A stretch of DNA of 64,000 bases. Origin: Bacillus sp. ISL-18. Its GTDB lineage: Bacteria; Bacillota; Bacilli; Bacillales; Cytobacillaceae. The translations under genes and the position numbers were made by a program. Positions 51,891 through 61,628 of the stretch are shown here, piece by piece (position 1 is the first letter of the stretch; each line of letters opens with the position of its first letter). The stretch covers positions 22,451-86,450 of the forward strand of contig NZ_JAGGQG010000026.1 of the NCBI RefSeq assembly GCF_018613415.1, in the 5' to 3' direction. The notes under the pieces were generated by a model that saw only the letters and a program-made list of their open reading frames with translations, had not been told where the DNA came from and did not search any database.

Positions 51891-53264
51891 TTAAGCCCCG
51901 ATTTGGGAATTAGTGTCGGCTTTGTCCTTTTTGATAAAGCCAAATATGATAGCCACTAGGACCAGAGCCACCACGGTAACAGTTACACCTGTAGCGCCCA
52001 TTGAATTGGCAATATTACCAAGAACAATACCAGAAGCAGCAAAGTCGGCATCAGAAAACGTCGTGCTGGCAAAACCTAAGTCGCCAAGGACCGGCATTAA
52101 GAAAACAGGCAGGAAGGTAATTAACAAGCCATTTGCAAACGAACCAATCGTTGCCCCGCGAATACCTCCCGTGGAGTTACCAAATACACCAGCAGTTGCA
52201 CCTGTGAAGAAGTGTGGTACAACACCCGGAAGAATAATGATCGCACCTGTAAATCCTAGAATAACCATTCCGACAATCCCGCCAAGGAAGCTGCAGAAGA
52301 ATCCAATTAAAACTGCATTTGGTGCATAAGGGAAAACAATTGGGCAATCCAAAGCTGGTTTGGAGTTTGGTACAAGCCTTGTTGAAATCCCCTTGAATGC
52401 AGGAACAATTTCTGCTAACACAAGACGAACACCTGAAAGGATCACAAATACACCTGCTGCGAATTTAACTGCCTGGATAAGAGAGAATACAAGATAATGA
52501 GTTCCTCCGCTAAGCTCTTTCTCGATATAAGATGGGCCAGCAAATAGAGCGATAATGACATAGAGAATGATCATGGTTAACGCAATGGTTACAGAGCTGT
52601 CACGTAAGAATCCTAATCCCTTAGGGAAATTAATCTTTTCAGTTGATTTGGAATTTTTCCCAACCACTTTTCCTACAAGACCGGCAAGTACATATCCTAA
52701 GCTTGAAAAATGTCCAAATCCGATACTATCGTTACCCGTAATTTTTCTCATAAATGGCTGACAGATTGCTGGGAAAATAGCCATGATTAATCCGAGTGCC
52801 AGAGAACCAACGACCACGAGTGGAACACCTTTTAAACCGGATACCGCTAGGATTACGGCTAGCATACAAGCCATGTATAAGGTGTGATGACCAGTCAAAA
52901 AGATATATTTTAGTCTAGTAAACCTGGCGATTAAAATATTGGCTAACATTCCAAAGAACATAATAAAGGCGGTGATACTGCCATATTCTTTTAACGCCAT
53001 GGCAACGATGGCTTCATTGTTTGGAACAACACCTTTTACATGAAACGCCTGTTGGAACATCTTTCCGAAAGGATCAAGAGATGCCACGATAATATCTGCT
53101 CCTGCGGAAATGACTAGGAACCCCAAGAATGTTTTAACGGTTCCTTTGATAACGTCACTCGTAGGTTTTTTCTGAATAAGAAGACCGATAAGTGCAATTA
53201 ATGCAACCAATACTGCTGGTTGGCTCAGAATATCCATCACTAACTTAAGAATTCTTTCCCCCAT
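51891..53264 (-). CDS. ulaA: PTS ascorbate-type IIC component (UlaA/SgaT family)
   Basis: 457 aa, about eleven membrane helices; SgaT/UlaA motifs (GTVKTFLGFLVISAGADIIV, FFCSFLGGIVGMVILG). Transports and phosphorylates the sugar with IIB. AAAGGAGG precedes the ATG. Substrate may be L-ascorbate or another polyol/ketose, since the ascorbate-catabolic UlaD/E/F genes are absent. Confidence 0.88.
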   Translation of the reverse strand: MGERILKLVMDILSQPAVLVALIALIGLLIQKKPTSDVIKGTVKTFLGFLVISAGADIIVASLDPFGKMFQQAFHVKGVVPNNEAIVAMALKEYGSITAFIMFFGMLANILIARFTRLKYIFLTGHHTLYMACMLAVILAVSGLKGVPLVVVGSLALGLIMAIFPAICQPFMRKITGNDSIGFGHFSSLGYVLAGLVGKVVGKNSKSTEKINFPKGLGFLRDSSVTIALTMIILYVIIALFAGPSYIEKELSGGTHYLVFSLIQAVKFAAGVFVILSGVRLVLAEIVPAFKGISTRLVPNSKPALDCPIVFPYAPNAVLIGFFCSFLGGIVGMVILGFTGAIIILPGVVPHFFTGATAGVFGNSTGGIRGATIGSFANGLLITFLPVFLMPVLGDLGFASTTFSDADFAASGIVLGNIANSMGATGVTVTVVALVLVAIIFGFIKKDKADTNSQIGA

Positions 53265-53311
53265 AAAAATTGCCTCCTTTTAATGAAAACAAATCGATAT
53301 TGGTTTATTTC

Positions 53312-53593
53312 TTAGAGAAGTCCCTTTTGTTGAAGCACCTCGTGAAGTTTCGCGCGAATGCCATCCATGTCGATAATGCTGTCAATTACAATTACCTCAC
53401 CTAAGTGCCCCATTCCTTCTGCAATATCTCTTGTCGCAATAAACACGTCTGCATCTGCCGGGGTTGCTGAGCTTAGGTCGGTATGCTCGACTTCAATCCC
53501 ACTTAACCCCAACTCCGATAAAATTTGTTGAACATTCATCTCTAACATAAAGCTGCTTCCTAAACCTGATCCACACACGGCCATAATTTTCAT
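53312..53593 (-). CDS. ulaB: PTS ascorbate-type IIB component
   Basis: 93 aa. The phospho-acceptor is Cys7 in MAVCGSGLGSS; DVFIATRDIAEGM completes the fold. Feeds phosphate to IIC. AGGG site near ATG 53593. Confidence 0.9.
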   Translation of the reverse strand: MKIMAVCGSGLGSSFMLEMNVQQILSELGLSGIEVEHTDLSSATPADADVFIATRDIAEGMGHLGEVIVIDSIIDMDGIRAKLHEVLQQKGLL

Positions 53594-53672
53594 AAAAATC
53601 CCTCCAGCTTTGTATATTTACTTACTAAAATCACAATCTATTTTTCTAGCAAACCTAAGGAGTGCCAGGGTA

Positions 53673-55736
53673 TCAGCTGACCTCAGAGTATTGCTTAAAT
53701 AGGCAAATAATTTCTTCCATCGAATCTACTGTTTTTAGAAGTTCAATGTTGTTCTTGTCACTTAGAAGCTTCGTCAATTGCGAAAGTGCCTTAAGATGGG
53801 TTGTATTATCGACAGCTGCAATACAAAACAGCAGGCGAACCGGATACTTTTCATCATTTAAAAAATTGACTGGCTGATGAAGTTTTAAAAAGCTCATACC
53901 TACCTGATTAACCCCCGTCTCTGGTCGCGCATGCGGGATCGCCACTTCAGGGCCAATTACGACGTAAGCACCCAATGTCTTAATATTTTCAATCATCGCC
54001 GTAATGTAGGATGGCTCAATGACCCCTTTCCTTAGCAACGGATTTGCGGCTACTTTTACAGCCTCCTCCCAATCAGTAAGCTTTTCAATAACTTGAATGG
54101 TTTCATCTTGCAATAAATCTTGTAACACTGGTTGTCTCCCCCTATTAATCTCTGCCTTTTTATGAAATGTCATTTGACTTAGTGCTTGCTTCAATCCATT
54201 TTCATCATAAATATTGGCAAATTTACCGATTGTTTGAATCAGTTCTTTCAACGAGATATCATGATATTGAATTCCAAACAGATACTGATAAACTTCAGTA
54301 ACCAAGTTGTTTTTTTCAATTGGTGTCATGATGGGCTTTACATAGAAACAAGGAAGTATGGTATCCAGCTTTACTGTTGAAAAAACTAAATCATAGCGGT
54401 CACACCGATTCTCCTTGAACTCTTGTAAGGATAATGTCTTTTCAACGGTAATCTCTGAAAATAGCGATTCTAGCTGATGTTTGACCATTAAAGATGAACT
54501 AATTCCACTTGGACAAACGACAATCGCCTGTTTCTTTTTCGGCATTGCCTGCTTAGGTTTATCTAACAGAGCACCAAAATGAATCGTAATAAACCCGACT
54601 TCCTCCTCAGGTATGGTGATTCCAAGCAATAATCCAATCGGATGTAGCATTTCTTTCACAATCGTATAGAGCTCTTTATGCTCACTCTTAATTTGATTCA
54701 AGAGCGGATTATCGATCGGAATTCGATACTTCATTCGAAAATAGGCCGGTTTTAGATGCTGGTATAGCGTTTGAATAACTTCATCCTTTTTTTCAAAAAC
54801 AATACATGCCTTGGATTCAAAATCAAAAACAAGCTGTTCACATAGTTTAAACAGTAAATCATGACTACTTTCATGAGCAGAACTTCTGCCTAATGACAAG
54901 CCCAGTAGTTGGATCGTCATGTAGGATACCTCTGATTCCTTTTGCTCAACTGGGATTTGCTCACTTAACTGTCTAGCCACTTTCCACATCGGATCTCTAT
55001 TTAATAGACTCATTTCATCCGAATGAAATTTTGCATTCTTTCTTTCTTCCAAACGGTAGAAATAAAAAATAAGAAAATAGGCAAATTGATGTAACCGTTC
55101 TTCAACAAAATGAAGGTCAAACTGCTTTTCCAATTGTGTAAGAGTTCGGTAGATTTCCTCGTAATGAATGTGTCCATTTTTCTCCCGCAGCAGATGATCG
55201 ATCAGCCTCTCAAAGTAGGGTACATGAACTAACTTAGCTAAGCAGTGCATCACAAGTACCCTTTTATCAAACTCTGTTCCCTTTAGGTGGTAGCCCTTTT
55301 GTCTTGTATAACGAATTTCCACCAAATATCGGCGATTTATTTCATTTGCTCGTTTCACATCAGAGATGACCGTATTCTTACTAACTTGCAAAAGCAGGGT
55401 TAGATGAATGGATGAAATAGGCTCCGTTCGGATAAACAGATAAAGGTAAATGACCGACAAGCGTTCCTCTTCTGTTAAGATGAAATCCCGCTCGATTGGG
55501 CTCGAGTGCTGCTTACGAAAATAGTCCAAAACCAACTCTGGTACCTCAATCGTCTGACTGCCCTTGTATGGTATGGGTGGTAGTTCTTTTTCCTTTAACC
55601 ATTGATTCACTTTCTCCAAATCATAGGAGATTTGTCGTTTGGACAATTGGGTAGCAGCCATCATTTGATTTATGGTGGTATGCTTCACTTTTAGAAAATG
55701 ATCCAATAAAAGTGCCGGACGTTTTTCAATGATCAT
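53673..55736 (-). CDS. PRD-type transcriptional regulator with IIB-like and IIA-like domains
   Basis: 687 aa. N-terminal HTH (LLDHFLKVKHTTINQMMAATQLSKRQISYDLEKVN) and Mga-like HTH, two PRDs (~190-400), a IIB-like segment with VVCPSGISSSL (~421) and a IIA domain (~540-680) with phospho-His in IPHARPETG. Controls the downstream PTS operon by its phosphorylation state, and the IIA may also supply phosphate to IIB because no free IIA gene is nearby. Confidence 0.88.
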   Translation of the reverse strand: MIIEKRPALLLDHFLKVKHTTINQMMAATQLSKRQISYDLEKVNQWLKEKELPPIPYKGSQTIEVPELVLDYFRKQHSSPIERDFILTEEERLSVIYLYLFIRTEPISSIHLTLLLQVSKNTVISDVKRANEINRRYLVEIRYTRQKGYHLKGTEFDKRVLVMHCLAKLVHVPYFERLIDHLLREKNGHIHYEEIYRTLTQLEKQFDLHFVEERLHQFAYFLIFYFYRLEERKNAKFHSDEMSLLNRDPMWKVARQLSEQIPVEQKESEVSYMTIQLLGLSLGRSSAHESSHDLLFKLCEQLVFDFESKACIVFEKKDEVIQTLYQHLKPAYFRMKYRIPIDNPLLNQIKSEHKELYTIVKEMLHPIGLLLGITIPEEEVGFITIHFGALLDKPKQAMPKKKQAIVVCPSGISSSLMVKHQLESLFSEITVEKTLSLQEFKENRCDRYDLVFSTVKLDTILPCFYVKPIMTPIEKNNLVTEVYQYLFGIQYHDISLKELIQTIGKFANIYDENGLKQALSQMTFHKKAEINRGRQPVLQDLLQDETIQVIEKLTDWEEAVKVAANPLLRKGVIEPSYITAMIENIKTLGAYVVIGPEVAIPHARPETGVNQVGMSFLKLHQPVNFLNDEKYPVRLLFCIAAVDNTTHLKALSQLTKLLSDKNNIELLKTVDSMEEIICLFKQYSEVS

Positions 55737-55763
55737 TGGCTTAGCCTCCTGTAATCATCATAT

Positions 55764-55779
55764 TATAAAACGCTTTCAT
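55764..55779. promoter_or_regulatory. cre-like CcpA site upstream of the PRD regulator
   Basis: Minus strand ATGAAAGCGTTTTATA matches the cre core (AAGCG) with two differences, about 35 bases before the regulator start. 55737-56048 otherwise holds nothing recognisable. Confidence 0.45.
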
Positions 55780-56048
55780 TTAGTTGATGTATTGGTAACA
55801 AATGATGTCTCAACGTTTTTACAAAATTGGGCTGAACCCTTTTTGGGACAAATCCTTGTTCTAACATACTATTGTAATTGAATTACCTCATTTAACAAGG
55901 AATTCTAAATAGCCCAGCATATTCCCTCAACAGTGATAAGAGAATCAGGCGATCTTGAAAACTAAAAACCAAATAGATAAATCGTTGTGGATAATCTCAC
56001 CGAAATTTGATGGTATATATTTAAATACAGCTCTAGCCCTCATCATGA

Positions 56049-56483
56049 TTACTCCTCTTCATCTTCTGCTTCTTCTACTGTTTCCTCCTCCGTCTCCTCC
56101 ACCTCTTGTATTTTCTGAATCTCCTCCGTCAACTGTTCAAACGCATGCAGCCGAAACTTGGCACTAGCAATCAAGTCATCAATAATCTGCACAAAGGTAT
56201 CATACTCCACCCTGTTTTCACTGCATTGCTTGATCAGCCTCAAAAAATCATCCTCATATAAATGATATCGTTCATTAAATACATCCGAATCCATCGTTAA
56301 AAAATACTCTTCATCAACGACAAATTCATTAAAAATCTTCTTCGTTAACCGTTTCTTCGTAACTTCTATTTCACTCTGGTCCTGTTCATTTTTATAATGC
56401 TGGGCATCCTCATACTCCGAGCACAGCGTCGCATAGATTTTTTCAAGCAGCTCTGTTGGTTCTAAATATTTCAAATCAGCCAT
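56049..56483 (-). CDS. Acidic hypothetical protein
   Basis: 144 aa, from ATG 56483 (GGAGG nine bases upstream). Mostly helical; the last 25 residues are almost all Glu/Asp/Val (VEETEEETVEEAEDEEE). No known family. Single gene. Confidence 0.6.
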   Translation of the reverse strand: MADLKYLEPTELLEKIYATLCSEYEDAQHYKNEQDQSEIEVTKKRLTKKIFNEFVVDEEYFLTMDSDVFNERYHLYEDDFLRLIKQCSENRVEYDTFVQIIDDLIASAKFRLHAFEQLTEEIQKIQEVEETEEETVEEAEDEEE

Positions 56484-56531
56484 AAGCAAAATCCTCCGAA
56501 CCCTCTTTTTCTAAATTATCTCCATTTACAT

Positions 56532-56565
56532 AAAAAAACCTACCTCTGTAAAACAAAGGTAGGTT
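56532..56565 (-). terminator. Terminator after the azoreductase
   Basis: Minus strand AACCTACCT/AGGTAGGTT, then T-run of seven. Confidence 0.8.
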
Positions 56566-56634
56566 AAGCACGCCCCTTGCTATGGTAAACAAGGGAGCCT
56601 CGTATGTTTTTTTATCGTGTCAGTCTCTGAAAAA

Positions 56635-57267
56635 TTATGCCTTAACAGCGGAAATACGTTTTGCTACTTCAGCAACTTTCGCTAGACCTTCTGCAATAAT
56701 CGTTTCTGCTTGAGCTGGTGCTGCATTATGTCCTTCGATGATGACTTCATCAATGATTTCCATTCCAAAGACGCCGCCAAATACGTTTTTGACATACGTT
56801 GCAGCCATTTCCATTGGTGCTGTTTCTGGAGTGGAATAGATGCCGCCGCGAGCGCTTAGGATGACAGCTTTTTTATCAGGCATTAAGCTGATTAATTGAC
56901 CAGTTTCGCTATACTTAAATGCGAATCCAGCTGCGTAAACATAGTCGATAAAGGTTTGTAATTTAGCTGGGATCGTTAAGTTCCATAATGGGAATGCGAA
57001 TACCACTAAGTCTGCTGCTGAAAGAGCGTCCATCGCTTTTTGTTTGGCAGCTACAATACGTTGTTCGATATCAGATAATTCTTCGCCAGCTTGTAATTTG
57101 CCAAAAGCATTAAAAAGATCTTGGCCAAAGTATGGCATGTCTTCTGCAAAGACATCATAAGTGGTTACGTTCACACCTTCAAGGTTCTCCATGAAAGTCT
57201 CATACATTTTACTAGAAACAGCTTCAGAAGCTGGACGGTTATTTGCTTTCACTACTAATACGTTCAT
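56635..57267 (-). CDS. azoR: FMN-dependent NADH-azoreductase
   Basis: 210 aa flavodoxin-like quinone reductase of the AzoR family: LVVKANNRP...SSKMYETF, FAFPLWNLTIPAKLQTFIDYV, SARGGIYST. Reduces azo and quinone compounds with NADH, protecting from electrophiles. Single gene. Confidence 0.93.
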   Translation of the reverse strand: MNVLVVKANNRPASEAVSSKMYETFMENLEGVNVTTYDVFAEDMPYFGQDLFNAFGKLQAGEELSDIEQRIVAAKQKAMDALSAADLVVFAFPLWNLTIPAKLQTFIDYVYAAGFAFKYSETGQLISLMPDKKAVILSARGGIYSTPETAPMEMAATYVKNVFGGVFGMEIIDEVIIEGHNAAPAQAETIIAEGLAKVAEVAKRISAVKA

Positions 57268-57439
57268 TTATATAAAAACTCCTTTTTTTATTCTTGAAAT
57301 TGATTATCTCGAATTAATAATATATAACAATAAAATAAATCGCAATAAAATTGCTCAGAAGTATTATAAAGAAACTAGTTATAATTATCTAGTTTCAAAG
57401 AACCATAAATTTCTATAATTATACAAAAATAACATAAAC

Positions 57440-57484
57440 AAAGGGACGGTTCTCCTGCTTCGGAAGCAGAAGAACCGTCCCTTT
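57440..57484. terminator. Strong bidirectional terminator
   Basis: AAAGGGACGGTTCT/AGAACCGTCCCTTT with inner CTGCTTC/GAAGCAG, ends the permease transcript. Confidence 0.9.
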
Positions 57485-57491
57485 GCTTTTA

Positions 57492-58943
57492 TTACATCCC
57501 AACATAAGCGGAGATGGCTGCAAAAACAGCTGAAATTACCCATAATATCGGGAACAGTTTCATGATTAATTTGATCCATTGGCCAAAGCTAATCCGGGCA
57601 ATTGCTAAACCGGCTAAGAGCACTCCGCCTGTGGGGGAAATGAGATTCGTAAGTCCATTACCAAATTGATAGGCGGTAACGGCTGCTTCGCGATTGATGC
57701 CCACTAACTCCGCTAACGGTGCCATTACCGGCATCGTTAAGGCGGCCTCACCAGAGGAGGACGGCACAAAGAAGGTAATCACATTATGTGCGAGCAGCAT
57801 GATCGTCGTAAACGCAAACTTCGGCAGACCTTCCATCATATTCGCAAGTGAATTTAGGATCGTATCAATGATCATCCCATTTTCAGCAAGAACTAAAATC
57901 CCGCGGGAAAGCCCAATGATGACGGCCGCATACACAAACTCGCCACAACCCTTAACAAAGTTTTCCGCTAACTCTTTTTGATTCATCTTAGCCACAATAC
58001 CAGCATACAGACCTAATCCCACAAACACCGCACCAATTTCCGTCATGTACCAGCCTTTAGAAAGAATTCCCCAAACAATTAAACCAAGCGCTACCACAAA
58101 TCCAGATAGGATTAATTTATCGCGTCCAGAGAAAACAATTTCCTTGCCGCTGTCGGCTTTAATAAAACGTTCACGGTTTTCCTTATCATTTTTATAAACA
58201 ACCGACTTCTTGGGGTCCTTCCTTACTCGATTGGCATACCACATCGTAAAGGCTATCGATACGCCGGTGAAAACAATCCATTCAATAAAGCGGAGCCACA
58301 ATTGCGGGTTGCCTTCCACTCCGGAAACACCCTGGGCAATCAGCACTGAAAATGGATTCAAAGTGGATCCAACATAACCAATTTGAGTACCTAAAAATAA
58401 AATTAAAATAGCGGTAATCGAGTCAAATTTTAAAACAAACATTAATGAAATAAAAATCGCATAAAGTGGAATCGTTTCTTCACTCATTCCAAACGTCGAT
58501 CCGCCCAAACTGAAAATCATCATCGAGATAGGAATGACCCAAATTCCTTTATTTTTCAACCGCCGTGCGAGGGCAATTAATCCTCGGTCAATCGCACCTG
58601 TCTGCAAAATGATTCCGAATGCCCCTCCAACAATCAGCACAAATGCCACAACATCCGCCGCATTAATGACTCCGGCCATTGGCGCACTTAAAATGCCTGA
58701 TAGTCCTTGACGTAAGTCTCCATTTTTCCCAATCTTTGAGATGGTGTGAAAGGTCCCTGGGACAATGACCGTTCGCGCTGAGCCGTCTACCGTTACTTCT
58801 TTCCGGTCAAATTGCCCGCTCGGAATAATCCATGTTAACAGGGCTACTGCAATAATGATAATAAAAATAAGGGTGTAACTGTGAGGCAATGCCCACTTCT
58901 TTCGTTTTTTAATAACCGTTGGCTGCAATGCTTTTGCTTCCAT
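57492..58943 (-). CDS. YfcC/ArcD-like permease of the frl cluster
   Basis: 483 aa from ATG 58943 (GGGGAACC upstream; the TTG 58967 is weaker). About twelve helices, YfcC-type motifs (PHSYTLIFIIIIAVALLTWIIPSGQF, FVPSSSGEAALTMPVMAPLAELVG). Members carry C4-dicarboxylates, amino acids or peptides. Here it follows an amidohydrolase and the frl genes, so the likely substrate is an Amadori compound or a derivative. A TATAACGT site lies just upstream (58977). Confidence 0.85.
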   Translation of the reverse strand: MEAKALQPTVIKKRKKWALPHSYTLIFIIIIAVALLTWIIPSGQFDRKEVTVDGSARTVIVPGTFHTISKIGKNGDLRQGLSGILSAPMAGVINAADVVAFVLIVGGAFGIILQTGAIDRGLIALARRLKNKGIWVIPISMMIFSLGGSTFGMSEETIPLYAIFISLMFVLKFDSITAILILFLGTQIGYVGSTLNPFSVLIAQGVSGVEGNPQLWLRFIEWIVFTGVSIAFTMWYANRVRKDPKKSVVYKNDKENRERFIKADSGKEIVFSGRDKLILSGFVVALGLIVWGILSKGWYMTEIGAVFVGLGLYAGIVAKMNQKELAENFVKGCGEFVYAAVIIGLSRGILVLAENGMIIDTILNSLANMMEGLPKFAFTTIMLLAHNVITFFVPSSSGEAALTMPVMAPLAELVGINREAAVTAYQFGNGLTNLISPTGGVLLAGLAIARISFGQWIKLIMKLFPILWVISAVFAAISAYVGM

Positions 58944-58976
58944 CGTGGTTCCCCATTTCCTTTTCAAGTGACGTTT

Positions 58977-58988
58977 TATAACGTATTA
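58977..58988. promoter_or_regulatory. FrlR-like site upstream of the permease
   Basis: TATAACGTATTA differs from TATAACGTTATA in the right half; lies between the amidohydrolase stop and the permease start. Confidence 0.5.
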
Positions 58989-59001
58989 TCATTAAACCTA
59001 T

Positions 59002-60585
59002 TTATTGCGATACCTTTATCATCGTAGTATCATAAACAATTTTTCCATCTGCAATCGTTAAGACTACTTTCGCCTCTCGCAGCTCCTCAGCGGGGGTTTC
59101 AAAAAGATTCCGGTTAAAGACAGCAATATCCGCATATTTCCCCACTTCAATCGAACCGGTCTTGTCTTCCATGAACTGATGCTTCGCCCCGTTGATCGTC
59201 CATGCTTTCAATATTTCTGAGATCGGCATTCCCCGTTCCGGAAACCAGCCTCCTGAAGGAGAACCATCTGGAAATAAGCGCTTGGATGCAGCATAAATGG
59301 AATCAAGTACGCTCGTTAAAAATAAAGGCAAATCCGTTCCCGCTGTAATTGTAATCCCAGCGTCAAGCATCGTCTTATAGTCGTAAAAGCGGTGTTCATT
59401 CTTCTTTCCAACGACTTCCCCCATATAGGCATCTGGATAAGAAGGATTCAGCAGCAGGATTTGCGCATATACTTCCGCAAAGATCTCAAGTTCGCCCATC
59501 CGCTTTAAATCATCTGGATGCGGGTACTCTAAATCACTAATCGAATGTCTGGCATCACGCCGACCATTGACACGACGGCATTTTTCTAAAATAGTCACTG
59601 CCTGTCGAATCGCAGCATCCCCTTCAGCTGTTAAACAACATTTTAACCCATGACGGTCTGCTTCTAAAACTGAATTTTCAATATTTCCATAATCTACTGT
59701 ATTTAAATTCCTGATCCCCGGCATATCCGTATACGGTTCTAGCATATCTCCTGTATGATTAGCAACGACGCCATCTACCATCAGCTTATAGCCTTGAAAG
59801 TGGAGGTGATCATCTTGATAGTTCTGCTGGTAGGCAAGGCCGGCAGCTAGATTAAGAGGTTCTAAGACAGGCTCCAGGACAAAATGCACGCGAAGCGGCA
59901 GCCGGCCCTCATCATTTAATTCTGTTAAAACCGGCAGCAGTTCATACTCATCAAAGCCGATGTCTTTGATGGAGGTTACCCCTCTAGAGGCTAATAGCTG
60001 ACAGAAACTCAAGAATTCCTCTTTAACTTTTTGGCGGTCATGGAGCATATCGTTTAATAAAAGTGCCCTTGCTTCCGCACTGCAGGCATCAGGAGTAAAT
60101 TGATAGTGATCGATGGCTGTCTGATTCATCCAGCAATAGCTTTTATTGTGGTTAATGGAAATGACTGGTCTGTCTGGAAATGCCTGATCCAATAGATGCG
60201 GCTCAGGCAGGCACCCCCACACTTCTTGATCCCAGCCAAATCCATATAAATTCTGTGTTGCATCTAGACTCTTAGAGTGATTGACTAATAGAGCTAACGC
60301 TTCCTTCATGGTGGAGGTTTCAGATAAATCTACCCCTCTGTTCATGGACATATAGCCTGTGAAAAAAACATGGTTGTCATGAATTCCAGGCATTACAAGC
60401 TGATCACCGAGCTCGTAAACGTATGTTTCCGGGCCAATCCATTGCTGCTGTTCGTCCTGTGTTCCAACAGCGATTATTTTGTTTTCCTGAATGGCAATAA
60501 ACCCTGCGAACGGTTCGTCCTCTTTGCTTGAAAAAATAACATTCGAAACGAGTACGATGTCTGCAGCATTATGTGTACCTTTCAT
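59002..60585 (-). CDS. Amidohydrolase, YtcJ-like
   Basis: 527 aa, amidohydrolase-superfamily: start ADIVLVSNVIFS..., metal motif LVMPGIHDNHVFFTG, GFGWDQEVWGCLPEP, KDIGFDEYELLP and AGTDLPLF. Long, YtcJ-type members act on N-acyl or imide compounds. In the frl cluster it may deacylate an N-modified Amadori compound. About 220 bases after frlR, with a repeat array in between. Confidence 0.85.
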   Translation of the reverse strand: MKGTHNAADIVLVSNVIFSSKEDEPFAGFIAIQENKIIAVGTQDEQQQWIGPETYVYELGDQLVMPGIHDNHVFFTGYMSMNRGVDLSETSTMKEALALLVNHSKSLDATQNLYGFGWDQEVWGCLPEPHLLDQAFPDRPVISINHNKSYCWMNQTAIDHYQFTPDACSAEARALLLNDMLHDRQKVKEEFLSFCQLLASRGVTSIKDIGFDEYELLPVLTELNDEGRLPLRVHFVLEPVLEPLNLAAGLAYQQNYQDDHLHFQGYKLMVDGVVANHTGDMLEPYTDMPGIRNLNTVDYGNIENSVLEADRHGLKCCLTAEGDAAIRQAVTILEKCRRVNGRRDARHSISDLEYPHPDDLKRMGELEIFAEVYAQILLLNPSYPDAYMGEVVGKKNEHRFYDYKTMLDAGITITAGTDLPLFLTSVLDSIYAASKRLFPDGSPSGGWFPERGMPISEILKAWTINGAKHQFMEDKTGSIEVGKYADIAVFNRNLFETPAEELREAKVVLTIADGKIVYDTTMIKVSQ

Positions 60586-60632
60586 CGAAGCACCTTCATC
60601 CTACTTTTGATTTTTTTTAGAAAATGGCAACA

Positions 60633-60743
60633 TATCGGCGGTTTTTTTGCGATATCGGCGGTTTTCATAAATATATCGGCGGTTTTTGAATTTTATCAGC
60701 GGTTTTTACGAATTTATCGGCGCTTTTCAACCATTTATCGGCG
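60633..60743. repeat. Array of six TATCGGCGG units, ~20.6-bp period
   Basis: Units at 60633, 60653, 60674, 60694 (TATCAGCGG), 60715 (TATCGGCGC) and 60736, each followed by a T-run. The period of about 20-21 bp equals two helical turns. Lies between frlR and the amidohydrolase gene. Confidence 0.8.
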
Positions 60744-60780
60744 ATAATCATAAAAGCGCTGTCATTAGCTGTATATAACC

Positions 60781-60820
60781 GCCCTTTTTCATAACGATAT
60801 GGAACGTTATAAAAAAGGGC
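60781..60820. repeat. 16-bp hairpin holding FrlR-like half sites
   Basis: GCCCTTTTTCATAACG and CGTTATAAAAAAGGGC, one mismatch, 8-nt loop, just after the frlR stop; may be a terminator or an operator. Confidence 0.55.
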
Positions 60821-60836
60821 AATACTATCCAATTTA

Positions 60837-61550
60837 CTATAAAGTAAATTGATAGCGATCTCCGATAATGTACTGCTTCCCCGCGTGGACAGGGCGGCCA
60901 TGCTGATCATAAATAACGGCATTCATATAGAATAATGGCTTCCCAATGCTTGTTTCGAGCAACTGGGCCTGTTCCTCGTCCGCTAACGCGATTTCCAGTG
61001 TGGTTTTTCCAGATTGATTGGGGAATATTTCGTACTTTTCCCGCAATAAATCATAGAGGGAGCCATCCAATGTCTCATCCAATAAAAAGGAATAGCGATT
61101 ATAGGGATAATAGTTATTTTCCAGCATTAATGGGTTATCACCAGCAAATCTTTTCCGTTGAATATACAAGACCTTTTCGTCCTTCTCCAGCTGTAAAGCC
61201 TTACGAAGGTCAGCGTCCCCTTTCATTACTTCTGTTTTCGTTACCTTACTGTGGGAAGTAAAACCATTGGCCTGGCAAGCCGCGGTAAACCCCATGACGT
61301 GTTCAATTTTTCGATCTATTTTAGGAAGGCTGACAAAAGTCCCTTTTCCCTGCTGTTTAACTAAGTATCCTTCCTTCACCAGCTCTTCCACGGCCTTTCT
61401 AACCGTGATTCGGCTGACATTATACTGCTCACTTAATTCCGGTTCAGTTGGGATTTTTTCACCCTGCTGATACGTATCATTTAATATAGCAGCCTGGATT
61501 GCCTTTTTTAATTGTCTATATAATGGTTCTTGATGGTCCGCGTTTAACAT
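60837..61550 (-). CDS. frlR: GntR/UTRA regulator FrlR
   Basis: 237 aa: GntR helix (QLKKAIQAAILNDTYQQGEKIPTEPELSEQYNVSRITVRKAVEELVKEGYL) and a UTRA ligand domain (YYPYNRYSFLLDETLDGSLYDLL, NAVIYDQHGRPVHAGKQYIIGDRYQF). Represses fructosamine-use genes until the sugar amine binds. A TATAACGTTATA site is 19 bases upstream, suggesting autoregulation. Confidence 0.88.
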   Translation of the reverse strand: MLNADHQEPLYRQLKKAIQAAILNDTYQQGEKIPTEPELSEQYNVSRITVRKAVEELVKEGYLVKQQGKGTFVSLPKIDRKIEHVMGFTAACQANGFTSHSKVTKTEVMKGDADLRKALQLEKDEKVLYIQRKRFAGDNPLMLENNYYPYNRYSFLLDETLDGSLYDLLREKYEIFPNQSGKTTLEIALADEEQAQLLETSIGKPLFYMNAVIYDQHGRPVHAGKQYIIGDRYQFTL

Positions 61551-61568
61551 CGTTTACCCCCGCTTGTT

Positions 61569-61580
61569 TATAACGTTATA
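61569..61580. promoter_or_regulatory. FrlR operator, best copy
   Basis: TATAACGTTATA, a perfect palindrome between frlD stop and frlR start. Confidence 0.7.
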
Positions 61581-61628
61581 TCATCATTATAACAGAAGGG
61601 CAGCAAAGGTTTCGCTATACACAAGGAA

